The position numbers and the translations under genes were made by a program. Under the pieces are notes generated by a model. That model made no database searches. It saw only the letters and a program-made list of their open reading frames with translations, and had not been told where the DNA came from. From assembly GCA_013400975.1 (NCBI GenBank), contig WBMZ01011823.1, positions 132,809 to 196,808 on the forward strand: a stretch of DNA of 64,000 nt, written 5' to 3'. The DNA is from Atrichornis clamosus (taxonomy: Eukaryota > Chordata > Aves > Passeriformes > Menuridae). Below are positions 22,011 through 34,845 of this stretch, piece by piece. Numbering within the stretch: the stretch's first letter is position 1; each line of letters starts with the position of its first letter.

Positions 22011-23363
22011 AAAAGAGGTGATGGAAGAAAGTACTTTACCTTTCTCCACCCAGAACCTGGTTTTCCAGAGGTGGATGTTTATCGCACAAAGCTCTTGGGA
22101 TCTGCAATCCAAGAGGCAGTTTCCTACTGAATTCAAGCCAAGCTTCCCCCCTCTCTGCCATCCACCCCAAACTGGAGATTGCAAACGTTTGGCTGAGAAA
22201 TGAGATCCCCCCCAAAGACTGAAAACCGAGGGGGGCAGCACGAGGAAGGAGCAGGAACTTTTTCCAGCCGGATTCTGCCAGGCTCCAGACTCGTCTGGAG
22301 GGACGTGCAGAGGGATGCAGGGAGGGCTCTTTTCTTAAGAGGGAGATGAGGTCTAATCCTATTCCTCCAGCTCACTCTGGAGTCCTGTTCCTCACTTAGG
22401 CACTTTTAAAATTGACACTAAGAAAAAAACTAAAATTAAAGAAGTACTGCACGTATTTCACACTTCCCGGGCTTTCGGCAGCCTTGGGAAGATCATAAAG
22501 ACCAAGAGGAAGACAGCCAAGGCAGTTTGTCAGGAAAACAGTGCTCCCCATGGCCACAACTGACTTTTACTTGTCACCCTTTGATAGAGCTGCTATGAAC
22601 TAAATCAAGTTTAAATCTGTTATTCCTGGATTATCTTTAAGGGAACAGCCTGTTCCACGGTGGCACAATGACATTGCTCCATCCTACTGGATCTGGATTC
22701 CCAAGGGACACGGGGCTCTCCCAGCCTAAACCAGCAGCACTGGTGTGAGGAGTGCTGCCTGGAAACACCCAGAACTCTGGCAGCAAACTCAGGGAGGCTT
22801 TGATGAGACCTGGAAGGACATTCCTAGAGCCAAAAGCAAGGAAAAAGGGTTTTGCTTTTGGGTTTGTATTGGGTGATGGAATGGGAAATCTGTCCCCCGG
22901 GAAAGACCAAACAGGGCTCGGACCCCACAGCAACCAGAAACCAGTCACCAGCTTCAGCTCAGCACAGGGCTCAAGGTGACACCCAAATTCACACAGAAGC
23001 CAAAAAAAGAAAGGAAATTCAGTGGGTAGCACTGGAAGATGGGAAGCTCAAAATTCAAGCTCTGTTTTCGTTGTAATTTTTCATTTGGAAAAGTGACTTC
23101 AAGTTTTTCCAATCATCTCCAAACCTAAACCGACTTATGATTAATAATAAAAAGCTACTCTGGCTGCAATGAGTGATCCCCAACCCTGGGTGAATGAACA
23201 GCCCAAGGGAACCAGGAGACTCCTGGGAAAGCTGTGAAAATCCAAGCATCCTGTCCCAAACACCCATATTACAAAGCAGGCACCCAAACCAAGAAAATCC
23301 ACTGCTCCAATTAAGGTCCCAACACCAAAGGACAAGCAAGACAAAATAAATTGGAACAAAAAA

Positions 23364-23478
23364 GGCCAGGCTGGACAGGGCTTGGAGCAACCTGGGATAG
23401 TGGAAGATGTCCCTGACCATGGCAGGAGGTGGAACTGGATGAGCTCCCTTCCAATCCAAACCATTCCACGATTCTATG
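23364..23478 (+). mobile_element. CR1 LINE 3' fragment (short)
   Basis: It starts at 'ggccaggctggacaggg' and runs to 'ccattccacgattctatg'. It has only about 115 bases and the usual 3' end. Confidence 0.92.
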
Positions 23479-25060
23479 AAAAAAATGCTTCCACCTTGTC
23501 CCTCTCCCATCGTCCAACCACCTTTTTTCACACAGGATGGTGCAAGAGAAGAACCTGCTGTAAATTGGCTGAATTTACAAGCTGATTTTTTTTTAATGGG
23601 CAAAATAGATAAAATTGTTCTTATTTATTCTATATATACTTAGACTTCAAGTAAATAATGGATACAGCACCATCTAAAAGGCCAAAGGAGAGGGGAACAT
23701 CTCCCAGTAAACAAATCTTCCCAGTAAAAAAGAGACAGCCCAAGTAATAATAATAATAAAAATTATAAGTCACTATTTCTGTGATTTTCTAATCATCCAA
23801 ACTGCACGGAGGGGAGGGAGGAAGGCTGTGAGTTACCCATGCTGGGAAACCCTGGAGCAGAGAGTCTGGAAGATTTCATAAGGCTGAACCAAATCCAAAC
23901 TTGTGCCCTACACTGGACTGCTTTTCATGAGGGTGGAAACAATACAAATCCCTTACTTGGAGGCTGCAAGAACAACAGGTTCAGGTCAGAGCACTTCAGA
24001 AAAGGAAAACCACTGGCAAATCAGGTAAAATAGGATTATCAGGGTGTGAAGGAGCTGGGATGAAAGAGAAAAGAAATTACTCCTATGAGAAACACCGAAA
24101 TTTGGGGAAATAAAATGTGACAAATTCAGTACCAAGAACCAACCTCAAGGGAAGCCAATGGCTCAGAGCAGCTGAGGAGGGACGGCTCAGACACTCCACC
24201 AGAATTCCTTCAAGGAAATACAGGCTCCATGCAGGAAATAAGGAGAATCAGTTTAGCAAGATGACTTGTGCTGGCTGTGGGATTTCTTGAAGCCCTCTGG
24301 CAACTCCAGAGTATTTGCGAAAAGAAATACAAAGTTGCTTGAGGCACTGCAGCCAAAAGAAATGGTCGTGACTGATCAAATTCTCTTCAAGCTGAATTTT
24401 CTGGGTAATGGAAAAAGATATTTATTGTATGGAACTGGGGTAAGAGACATAAGGCACAACATGTTCTCTGATGGAAAGTTCTTGCTGCAGAGAACCCCTC
24501 CAGAACTCAAATCTCATAAATTATTCAAAATTATGAACAAGTTCTAAAGGTCAAAGACACGTTTATCTCTTTGGAGTCATAGATTTACAATTAAGGCCAC
24601 AAGGGACCAGTCTGTCACCTACAAGGAGACCCTGAATGTTGTTAGGTGGCCTCCCACAATCCTGATGCAAACTCCCTATTCCATCTACTTTATCCAAGGG
24701 GATGAATGAACTGTCCCACCCTTCCAAATGCAAAAAGAAAAAAAAATGCCAACAAAGAAATAAAAAACCCCCCCTAATTGAAAATGCCTCCCGATTCCAC
24801 ATCACTCTTTACAAATTCTATCACATATATCTAATAGATTTATAAACATTCCCTCAACAGCATGTATTTTCTCCAAGGACCTGGAGAAAGAGAACTGTGA
24901 CTTAAAAAGCTCTAAAGGAAGAAAGAATTGTGTTAGCAAAGAGCTCTAAAGGAAGGAAGTGGTGAATTAAACTGTTAGAATCGAACTGTTCCTGCCCAGT
25001 GAGCAGACCTGTGCCAAGGCGGGAATGTTTGGTTAAACTGCAAGGCAACTCTCCAGGGAG

Positions 25061-25390
25061 AACTTCCAGCACCTTCCAGTGCCTAAAGGAACTCCCAGAG
25101 AGCTGGAGAGGGACTGGGACAAGGGATGGAGGGACAGAACACAGAGAATGGCTTCCCACTGCCAGAGGGCAGGGTTAGGTGGGATACTGGGAAGGAATTG
25201 TTCCCTGTGAGGGTGGGGAGGCCCTGGCACAGGATTTCCAAGGCAGCTGTGGCTGCCCCATCCCTGGAAGTGTCCAAGGCCAGGTTGGACAGGGCTTGGA
25301 GCAACCTGGGACAGTGGAAGGTGTCCCTGCCCATGGCTGGGGGTGGATGAAGAACGTTAATGTCCCTTCAAACCATTCCAGGTTTCTGTG
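25061..25390 (+). mobile_element. CR1 LINE 3' fragment
   Basis: It contains 'ccttccagtgcctaaagg', 'gagctggagagggactggg', 'ggcttcccactgccagagg', 'ctggaagtgtccaaggcc' and a decayed tip 'aaaccattccaggtttctg'. At about 330 bases it is one of the longer copies. Confidence 0.94.
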
Positions 25391-27891
25391 AACCACCTCT
25401 GTGACAAACTGAACAAAAGCATGGCTCAAATCCCAGGAATAGCCCCTAAACCACTTCAGTTCTCTCATCAGTGAAGATCCCAAGATGTTCCCCCTTTCCA
25501 GGGAACAGTTCCAAACTTTGTTCTGGGTCTTTCCCAACAACATCTTGAATTGTTCACCACTCCAAACCCAACGTAGCTCCACCTGAACTCATCCCAATCC
25601 ATCCAGTACCCTGGAAGGTGAGATGCCCCTGCCTCTGTTTTTCCTCCATAATTATATCAAACCTTTTAAAGCTAAAAACAGCTTGAATGTGTCAAGGATA
25701 TTCTATGTCATTCTGGGCTTGAAAAGATCTGCTCATGGAGCATAAATGGAATGCAAAACCTGGTCAGTGACTTGGAATTCCTGGCTCTGGTTAGCTCCTG
25801 AAGAATATTTTCAATCCTGTCCCTACAGCCCTGTCAAACAGAGATAGCAGCAACTTCATCAGCAGGCAGACTTTAAAAAAAATTATATCCAAAGTCAAAC
25901 ATGCTTTGAGGAATAGAATATATGCTTAATATTCTTAATGGAATATACTGGGTGAGAAATATTAATTAATAATTTACTTTCATTATCTCTTTGCCCTCCT
26001 TGAGCGATCTGACGGATAAACTGTGTAAGTAAAATGTATTTTTAAATCTCAAATGATGTCAAATATATCTCAGAAGGCTGAATTCAACCTCTTAATTAAA
26101 GAGGTGGGTTATTTAAGCTACATGTGCCATCTTGCCATAACATGGAAGACTTTAATTAGTTAAGGAGAAGGGAGAGGAGGGCAGGAAGCTGAATTGAGGC
26201 CAGTGACAGCAGCAAGTGAATGTCTAAAAATGTATATTCTAAAAAAGAAGTTGTTCCCATTGCTACTGTGAGTATCGTGGTGGGAACTGTGCTGGAAGAA
26301 CTGAAGTACCCATGACCACAGGTCTGCTCTGAATGGGGATTCACAAGGATTTCAGTGCAAAGAAGCTGAAAAGTAACTGGAAGATTTAAGCCTAAGGAAG
26401 TTCCTCAATTCTTCTGCAAATCTGTTGGTGTTAGGAAGCTGCTGGTTTTACTGAATTTGACTCAGAGTCCCTCTAAACGTGCAAAAAATGTGGAAACCTG
26501 TCTGACTGTTAAGTGGAGAACAACACTATGGAAAAAACTGGTCAAGAAACTTAAGGGCAAAAATGGAGCCCAGGCTCTGCAGTGCTCAGTGGCCGACAGA
26601 TACTCACAAAAACAGATTTAAAAGACACAAACACCCTATGGCAGATGCTTTTTGAGCATCTAGCAACAGATCAGAGAAGAATGATGATGTTATTTTGGGT
26701 CACCACCAGACATCCTTGCAGAGTGGCAAGGATGGTGTCCAGCCAACTCTCCAGTTGCAGGGTATTTTGAGATTTTTTTAAGGAAAAGGGGAGTTAGCTC
26801 TGATCACGACACTCTGTTAACTGAGAGAGCAGGGAGCTCGAGGACAGCATGGCAACAAGGGCTGATAAAGCTTCCAAAGAGACACTGTGAATGGGAATTT
26901 GGAGTGGCACACAGGAGCCAGTGACATTCCCTGCTCCAAGGAACCGGAGGCCAACGGAGCAGCTGGGACCCTCCACATGCAGACAGGTGAGAACATGGGA
27001 TGAGTCCAGTGGAGTTCACGGCTCATCTTCCTCAACTCCACAACTCCAAAATGAGCCAGAAGAGCTAAAGCAGGCCCTGGGCAATCTGTCACCAGGCTGT
27101 CACACAACTGAGTGTCCTTTTTGTCTCCAAAACTCACTGGGAGTGACATGCACATGGAGCAGGGAACATAAAATCAGGAGGAGCAGCTTTGCATAGAAAA
27201 CTAAACTCGGTTCAGTCCCTGCTGTTGTAAGTCACCATTCATTGAGGTCATTATTTAAGTTTACAGAGGAGCTGTGTTCCAAGTGTCACTAATAACACTG
27301 GTATTAAAGAGAATTAGGGGGCGGAAGATCTTCTGTTTTCAATCACAGAAAAGACAGAAATCCTTTTAATCACGGCCATGCCAATCCACATCGTTCTAAA
27401 GCCGCTAATTACACGTCAGGGACACCCAGTCATTCAAAAGAGCTGCCATCACTTTTACTGCCATACTCCCATGCATTTATCCTGCCCATCCCAATTACCC
27501 TGGCTGCAGCCTGAAAGGATTTAGCACAAGTGTGCTGGATGTTTTGATCAGCAGAACACACCCGCTGCCATTGAGCAGAGAGGGAATAAATGGCAGAGAG
27601 TGGCTTCTGCCAAGGCAGCTGAGGGAGAGATGCTCTGGACGTACAGAAACATCAAAGGGCCATCACCAGCCCACTCCAGCTCAATGGGTTCAGTTCACTC
27701 CTGCTTAATCTGTTGGCTGGAGCACTCCAGACCTTGCTGAAAGAATGGGAAAGAGCTCAACACTGCAGCCATCAAACCCATTGGTTCATTTTCTGGATCA
27801 GCCTGATTAAAACGGGTGTTTAAAATGTTTTGTGAATTTCCCCCCCTGCCCCCCGTGCTCCAAATGGTAAATTCTTTTCTATCTCCATGAC

Positions 27892-28046
27892 AGTTGTGGC
27901 TGCTCCATCCCTGGAAGTGTCCAAGGCTAAGCTGGACAGGACTTGGAGCAACCTGGGATAGTGGAAGGTGTCCCTGCCCACAGCAGGGAGGTGGAACTGG
28001 ATGGTTTTTAAATTCCCTTACCAGTCAACCCATTCCATCATTCTCC
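27892..28046 (+). mobile_element. CR1 LINE 3' fragment
   Basis: It contains 'gttgtggctgctccatcc', 'ggagcaacctgggatagtgg' and 'aacccattccatcattc'. J-like, plus orientation. Confidence 0.92.
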
Positions 28047-29891
28047 GATATAAACTACATGAAAACAAACAATTCCAGGCTATTTTTAAGTGACAAGGTT
28101 AGCAACAAACTCTTTAGGAGTTTGAATTTTTCTCCCCACATCTCTGCCTCACTGCTGCCACTGAGATAAATTTCCATTGGTTTGATTTGATTTATATTTG
28201 TTGGACAAAAACCAACATCAAATCACTGTCACCTTACTGACAGTCCTCAAAACACCCAACCCCACTTCTCTGGTTGTACCACATCTCTCACAAAGGAGAA
28301 AGATAATTTCAGTGTAACTGAAATTTGGATTTGTAGCTGCCATCCCTAGAGTGCCTCTGGTTTTCATTAATGTGCAACATCTTCAGTCAGGCAGTTTAAA
28401 CCTCACAAATTTGACAACAGAAAGAGAAGCTGCAATGAAGATTTAGGGCTCTACCAAATGCCTGTTGGCCAAGAACTGATCCAATATCCTGAGTAAATAT
28501 CCCAGCTGCTCAAAAGCCCAAGGGGGAATGTTTTAAGTTGAGATGTCTCTGTAATTCTTCTTGGGAACTGCAAGGTACTTTTTGGTCAGGCCATCAACCT
28601 TCCCTTCCAAGGAATCACAGTGAGAACTCCACAAAACTCCATTACAGTAGGTGGGATCGGGATCCAACCCCTGACTGCTGCTACAAACACACACAAAGTC
28701 TGTGTAACCAACATATCTTAAGGTCACTGACATGTAAGACAATTTTAAGACCAATCCTGCCAACAAAGATTTCTGCCAAATGCCAAAAGCTGCACCAAAC
28801 CAAAGATTATTGCCTACAAGCTTAAGACTTCGATCAAAGTAATATTATCAAGTTAAATAAATTCAAAGAGTGCAAGAGCAAAGAGTGTGAAAACCTGGCT
28901 AAACTAAGAGCAAAGTTTGTTTTGACAAAACCCCTAAAATTTGCTGGTAATTATACAATGAGTTTGAAAAGAATTGATGAGCACAGGAAGTGGGGGCTGC
29001 ACCATGAGTTGGGACAAACATTATTAAAAATATTAATTAAAATGAGAATTCATAAAGGGAGGGGTGGAAATCATTTCCAACTGAACATCCACAGCTCACA
29101 ATTATGGGCAAAATCTCACACTGAATCTTAATAATTTGCAAAGAGAAGTGTGAATCCAGCTTTGGATTTGAGTTAAGATCATGCACGGGGAATCAGCATC
29201 CTGCATTAAGGCAGCAGTTTTCAGTTTTGAAAATTGTTACACCAATTTTAGTGGGTTTATCTACATGAAAAATAAAACCTATTTCCTGTTAAAACTACCA
29301 CATTTTTTTCCCTAGAAGTGACCAACATCAAACACTGAAGGAAAGGAGGATCCAAGTGAGCATAATGTGACTTTTTCCCAGTCAAGCCCTTCTGATAAAC
29401 ACAAATTTGTAATTTACTGACCCAAAATTTCTGGCTTATCACAGTAGTCACCAGTGGGCTTGAGTTAACCACAGTTTTTCCTGAAATAGGTTCAGCTATG
29501 TGGAATTCTTCACTTGCACTCACAGCAGCAAGACAAAAATAAATCCTCACAAATGAAAGCAAAAACTGATCTACAAATCACAAGTGTTACAAAAACATGA
29601 AAAACTTACCAGTCCGATGTTAGGCAATGAAACAGAATAAGTCAAATATCCCTGAAGAACTGTGTAAACAGAGCAAATAATTAATGAAATCTCTAACTTA
29701 TGGCTTGATTGGAGCCTGGAGCCAGACCCTTCAAATAAAGCTCCTCTCTCTCTATTAGAAGACTAGAAAAGATAATTTTTATGAACAGCAAAACAGAAAA
29801 GACTCTCAACAAATTAAGATAATTTCTTTAAACAAGTCAACATGTATAAGTCAGAACTAGGGAACACCTCAACCTGAGCAGATCTGTACGA

Positions 29892-30135
29892 AATCATAGA
29901 GTAATTTAAGTCATAAGAGACCTCTGGAGGTCTCTAATTCAACCCTGTCCAGTTGAGTTCTGAGTATTTCCAGGGATGGGAATATTCCACTGCCTTTATG
30001 GGCCACTGTTCTACCAATGAGTATGAAAATACTTCTACTGATACCCATCTGGGATTTTCTTTAATGCAACTTTAGCCCACTGACCCTCACGTTTTTGCTG
30101 TGCACCTCTGAGAAGAGCCTGGCTCCATCTTCTCT
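29892..30135 (-). mobile_element. CR1 LINE fragment (old, diverged)
   Basis: It starts 'aatcatagagtaatttaag' and continues 'agagacctctggaggtctc', then 'tttccagggatggg' and 'gccactgttctaccaatg'. The layout is that of a minus-oriented CR1 3' end, but it is clearly more diverged than the J-like copies. Confidence 0.75.
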
Positions 30136-30137
30136 GG

Positions 30138-30215
30138 AATCACAGAATATCCTGAGTTGGAAGGGACCCACAAGGACCTTCGAAGTCCAACTCCTGACCC
30201 TGCATGGGACCCCCA
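30138..30215 (-). mobile_element. CR1 3' tip (different subfamily)
   Basis: 'aatcacagaatatcctgagt' is followed by 'ggaagggacccacaagg' and 'gcatgggacccccaa'. This is the CR1 subfamily with a 'cctgagttggaagggacccac' 3' end. It lies head to tail with the older copy just before it. Confidence 0.85.
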
Positions 30216-33200
30216 AGTAAAACCAACCTAAGACAGCTGAAAACCAAAATATGGGATGTCCCCAGAGCCAGCCTGGACAAACCCAGCTCCTGCAATCTGC
30301 CGTCACATGTCATGTGCTCCAAGCCTCCCATCTCCCCGCTCCTGCCCACACAATGGTCCCATAAACGATGGACAGAGGTAAGGAATCCCATTCCATGACC
30401 TGCTGAAGGCTCTTAATGATATTCCTTAATTGCTGCAAGGGTGCACTGCAGACTCACATCCAACACAGGAGTAAGAGGATTTCACTACAACCACACGTAT
30501 GTTTAGATTAGAAGATCAACAGACAACAAGTCTGATGATTTTTATCAACTCATAAGGCTTTTACAAACATTTGGGATCTCATACTTCAGGAGAAAGGGTG
30601 GGGGAACTAAAAAAAAACCCAACACTGAAACAATCTAGAAAAGAAGTGGAGGTAGAAATTGTTGTTTTAAGAAGACGGTTAGGAGACAACAACTCAAGTA
30701 AAAGGATTTCGTGAGGGACAAAATACCAGCCAGAACTTCCTCTATGAAGGTAAAAGCAATCTGTGCTTACCACAGATGAGGAGCATCTTAAATAACACCT
30801 TCTCTGTTCACAGAACAAAAAGGTAGCTCTGGTCTTGCCACCAGAGCCACTTCAACGGGACCCACAGAGAACAAACTGCAGTAACTCCAGCCTGGCTACA
30901 ACAAACTGCCACTGCATTGTAATGCTACAAAAATGAGGCTTCATTTCCAAGGAAATCCACAGACAAAAAGACAAAGACAACTCCCATATTGTGGAAAATC
31001 CCCTAGAAGAAAGGCTGACTTCCAGGATGTACCCTCCACCAATTCTTTCACTTACTCCAGATCGTGTACACTTCTCTTGGTACCATCACACCAGCATCTG
31101 TTCCATTATAGGTAATTCATATCAAACCAAGAAGTGATAAACCAACTGCAAATGGCTCACTATGAACTTCCAGAATGAAGGAAACACCCTGCCAGGAGCT
31201 CCCTGGGAACAGCTCAGATCCCACTCTTTGCTTGTACCTCTCAGTGCCCGAAGAAAAGCCAAACCAGAAGCACCCGAACACTGACACCATGGAACCACAT
31301 GGCTGATTCCCCAGCTACTTGTTATTTTCCCTGGTAAGACCATGATGTGGGGAAGTAGAAAACTGGTATTTACCAGGAAGCTAAAGCCTGGGAGGATCTG
31401 CCAATCTCCAGTCTCTCAAAAGGGGTTTTTTACCTGCTTAACCTTCAGAGAAGGTACTGGTGTGTGATGTCAGCACTTCCTGACAGTGACAAACAGAATT
31501 AAACCAGATTATTCCACATTAGATGATACAGACACACAATTTCAGTGGTGCTACTTTGATCCTGCATCACATGACCCTATAATCAGAATGCAGAAGCTCT
31601 AATACTATTTTTATTCTTCCCTATTGCTTTAAAAAGGCAAAGCCTCAAACAATGACTTTTTTTTTTTTTACAGATACTATAGTAAGCAATATTTCTTTTA
31701 AAATTGCAGCTGTCCAACAGTTTGAGTCTGTTCTTTTTAAAATGAAACAGCCAGAACAAATGGTGGTGGCAAGCCCAACGTAAAGAGGTCATCGATTATT
31801 AAAATCTCCTTACTATAAATCGTGGATGTTGCTTGTCAGCTCGGTGTGTGACTGTGGAATGAATAAGTAGGTAAAATTCCACTAAGGCTCGGGTTTGCTC
31901 GATCATTCTGCTGTGCAAAAATAGAAATAAAAGCTCTCCCCATCCTTTCACTCCTTAGCACCCAGACATTCATACAGGCAGTAAGAAAATAATGGTGCGA
32001 TGGACGCCAATCCAAGTCCTGTCTTTCCTGAGTCCGCCCTGATGCCACTTACGAATTTGCCTACTCAAGAAATGCAGTAAAACAGAAAAAAAGACAGCTT
32101 CATTCTGCTCCAGTGATCTATATCTAAGGAAAGCACATAAATTTTCCAATGAAATCCATAAGTGGAAGTCGAGGCTAAGCCCTACCTCTAGGTCTTCAAA
32201 AGGACAAAGAGGTGCCACTGTGGTGCCCTCGGAGAGCCCCGGATCTACTCCACACTTGGGGGAGCAGTTGGCACCAGATGCACAGAGGGGAAGAAGCTCA
32301 TCTTGGAGAGCTCAGGCTGGCTAACAACCTGCTGAGGAGCCACGCTGGAGGGGTCATGATGCTCTCTGAGAGTTAAGAGGGAGCAAGGGATGAGAACAAG
32401 ACAAGCAACAGCAACTTCCCTTCGTTCCCTCCGCCTCGGAAGTGAAGGGAAGGAAAGGAAAACCCATCCTCCAGACTGAGCTGTTTTCCTCTTTTTAAGC
32501 TATTCCCACATAAACTGGGAAGATAAAGTGGAATGTCGAGGAAACGCTATGCAAACTTTCCTATCTCTCTATACGGAAGTTTCCATAGGTTTTTAATTTG
32601 TTCTTGTTAATGTAGCACAGCCCTGCCCGTCTCTAACACTTCCCGTGCTGTTTCCATCAAAATGTTTCCTCTTACCGGCAGCAACACATCATTTTATCAG
32701 GATGCCAGGAGATCATTTCCACACAATGCTAGCAGATGTAATTTTCTTAGATGCACACACAGTTCATCATTTAGATACTAGATGACAAGGTGATCGCAGG
32801 GTGACTCTGTAATGCAAGTTTGCTGTTTGGTATTTGGAATTCTCAAATGATAAAAAAAAGACTTATCAAATATAAATATCTTTAAGAAAAAAGTAACAAA
32901 AGTGCTACATATGATCAAGGAAAACAATTCCATTAGTTCCTGCTACTTAAAGTAGGTTTGCTTTACAAATATTACCACATCCATTATCAGTATGGCTTCC
33001 AATTATTAATTAAATTGCTCGTAGCAGTATAGCTTTCTCACACCTTAACAAAGACAGAGTAAAGAGAACACAAAACATTCACACCCCATTTCTCAGGTAA
33101 GAGATCCTCCTGCCTTTAAACAAACAAAAAAGTTCATATTTAGGAGAATATTTATGCTCTGATGGTTATCTAGCAAAGGTCAGATGTCAAATTCTCCAAT

Positions 33201-33499
33201 AACCTTTCAGGCTAGTCAGGACGTAGGCATTAGTTACACAGATGTGTAAAAATCCACTCACCCAATTTGTGACCTTAACAACCTTCCTGGAAAACATTGC
33301 TTTCGAAAGTGGCAAAGTGGAGAGGGGAGTAGGGTGGGGACAGAAAGTGTCAGAGAGGAGGAATAAAAGGTGAAATTGTTAATGACAGATGGATAAGAGT
33401 CTAGACCTCTTCTGAGCAGGCACTGCCAGCCATGCCAAGAACGAGCAGTGGTTCTGAGAAGTGGACTGTTGTCCATTAGACATTCAGCTCATTTTTCAT

Positions 33500-33573
33500 T
33501 TGATCCCAGGCTGGGCTTCAACCACGGTCCCAGAGGCAGAAGGCAGCACTTCTCCACTAAGCCACGCAGCTTG
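33500..33573 (-). repeat. tRNA-like (Pol III A/B-box) remnant, probable old SINE head
   Basis: On the minus strand a perfect A box (TGGCTTAGTGG, complement of 33554-33564) is followed 30 bases later by a B box (GGTTGAAGCCC, complement of 33513-33523). The B box matches the GGTTCRANNCC consensus at 10 of 11 positions. The spacing is right for a tRNA gene, but I could not pair the arms into an intact acceptor stem. It is therefore more likely the head of an ancient tRNA-derived SINE than a working tRNA gene. The SINE family cannot be named from sequence alone. Confidence 0.5.
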
Positions 33574-34255
33574 TGAGAGTAGAGGATGTCTGTGTTGAAT
33601 ATGTGAACATCAACCGAAATAGGGGAATGTGTTTCCAATGGACATTCTCAGCACAGCACCCGAAAGTATATGGAGTCACTGTATGACCAGTGAGGCACGG
33701 CTTATTGCAGCTGGAAATCATTTATTCCCATGCTGGAGTGGGGTTTCTAAGTGTTCTTTTTACTCTCTGTTGATACTCCCGATCTGGTGTCCATCGACCC
33801 TGTGCCACTACCTCAGCTTGCATCCTTTCAGTCTCAGGGAAGGGAAAGCATACAGACTATTGTTTCAACACGATCTCTAAGGTTATCCAAGATTTTAAGT
33901 GTAGCCTAAGACTTGTAATTGAGGGCTGTCTAAAATACCTGGAAGCACTTTGAATGCTAAGACAGAGCAGCAAGATTATTTTTTTTTGTTTGTTTCTTTT
34001 TCTAGCCACTGGGGGCTGGGAGAGGGAGGTTGGTTGGTTGATTGATTATTTATTGGGAATTAATACTGAGAGAGTATATGCAAAGGCTGAGGGCACCATG
34101 CCATCTTCACAGAACAAGACCCTAACAGCTAACTGACGTACAAGAAACTGCAAAGTTATACTGTAAGAACACATATTAAGGACCGAGGAAAGTCTGCTAA
34201 GGTGCTACGTCTAAAACTAAGTTACTTCTTGCTTTGACCCTCCCCTTTCTTTGTA

Positions 34256-34393
34256 TCAGTCGTCGTCGAGAGCCTCTGTCTTGATCTCGTTGGCTCCTTG
34301 CCGGGCCAGCGCCAGGATGGTGTGGTTGACTGCTGCCATCTCCACGGCTAAGGAAATGGGGTCTTGGTGGTCACTATGGCTAGTGTTGTCATC
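34256..34393 (-). CDS. HMBOX1: HMBOX1 last coding exon (C terminus)
   Basis: The 138 nt give 45 codons plus TGA (complement of 34256-34258). The exon starts in phase 0 after 'gattcccag' (acceptor). The translation begins DDNTSHSDHQDPIS, continues LAVEMAAVNHTILALARQ and ends with an acidic ALDDD. It contains IKTE, a match to the sumoylation consensus (hydrophobic-K-x-E). This is the canonical C terminus of HMBOX1 as I know it from other vertebrates, almost unchanged. The position just after the homeodomain exons and the exact phase fit support the call. Confidence 0.97.
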   Translation of the reverse strand, partial: DDNTSHSDHQDPISLAVEMAAVNHTILALARQGANEIKTEALDDD

Positions 34394-34689
34394 CTGGGAA
34401 TCATGTGGGAAGGAGCAGAGAGAAGCACTGTTATTCCAGAAGTTAAAAAAAAAAAAAACCAGCGGAAAAAACTAATGAGCCAAGTAACGAGCTTGGGGCG
34501 GGAACTGCACGTTGGTTGTGGGGGAAAACAGTGGGTTTACAACGTGGATTTAGGATTCGTTTCCCTCACTGTGCAGACAAAGTAAGGCAAGGAGTGGGGG
34601 ACCCAACTTTCAAGGAAAATATTGAATTATAAAGATAGAAGTGATATACAAGACAAAGTCAGGAAAGCAAATTAAGACAGGAATCATTG

Positions 34690-34845
34690 GGCACTGCACA
34701 CGTTCATGCTTATATTTGGAATACACAGTTCTGGTCACCCTATTTAGGTCATTTCATGGGCATCCCTGTCCATGGCAGGGGGTGGAATGAGATGAGCTTT
34801 AAGGTCCCTTCCAACCCAAAGCAGTCTGTGATTCTCTGATTCTAT
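34690..34845 (+). mobile_element. CR1 LINE fragment with internal deletion
   Basis: 'ttggaatacacagttctggtcaccc'-like sequence (34715-34740) is typical of CR1 further 5'. It is followed directly by the 3' end ('tccatggcagggggtgg', 'tttaaggtcccttccaaccc', 'gtgattctctgattctat'). The middle of the element is missing. Confidence 0.8.

Larger units (their letters stand above)
20775..34255 (-). other. HMBOX1: Region between HMBOX1 stop codon and distal UTR
   Basis: About 13.5 kb has no recognised gene. It contains CR1 fragments at 21849, 23364, 25061, 27892, 29892 and 30138, a tRNA-like element at 33.5 kb and an exon-like segment at 32245-32365. The part from 31800 to 34255 is repeat-poor and could be the proximal 3' UTR. 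The rest could be an extended UTR or an intron; the sequence alone does not decide. Confidence 0.5.

Noticed and set aside
33500..33573. Functional tRNA gene
   Set aside because: The A and B boxes are present but no proper acceptor stem or anticodon arm could be paired, so it is listed as a SINE-like remnant.
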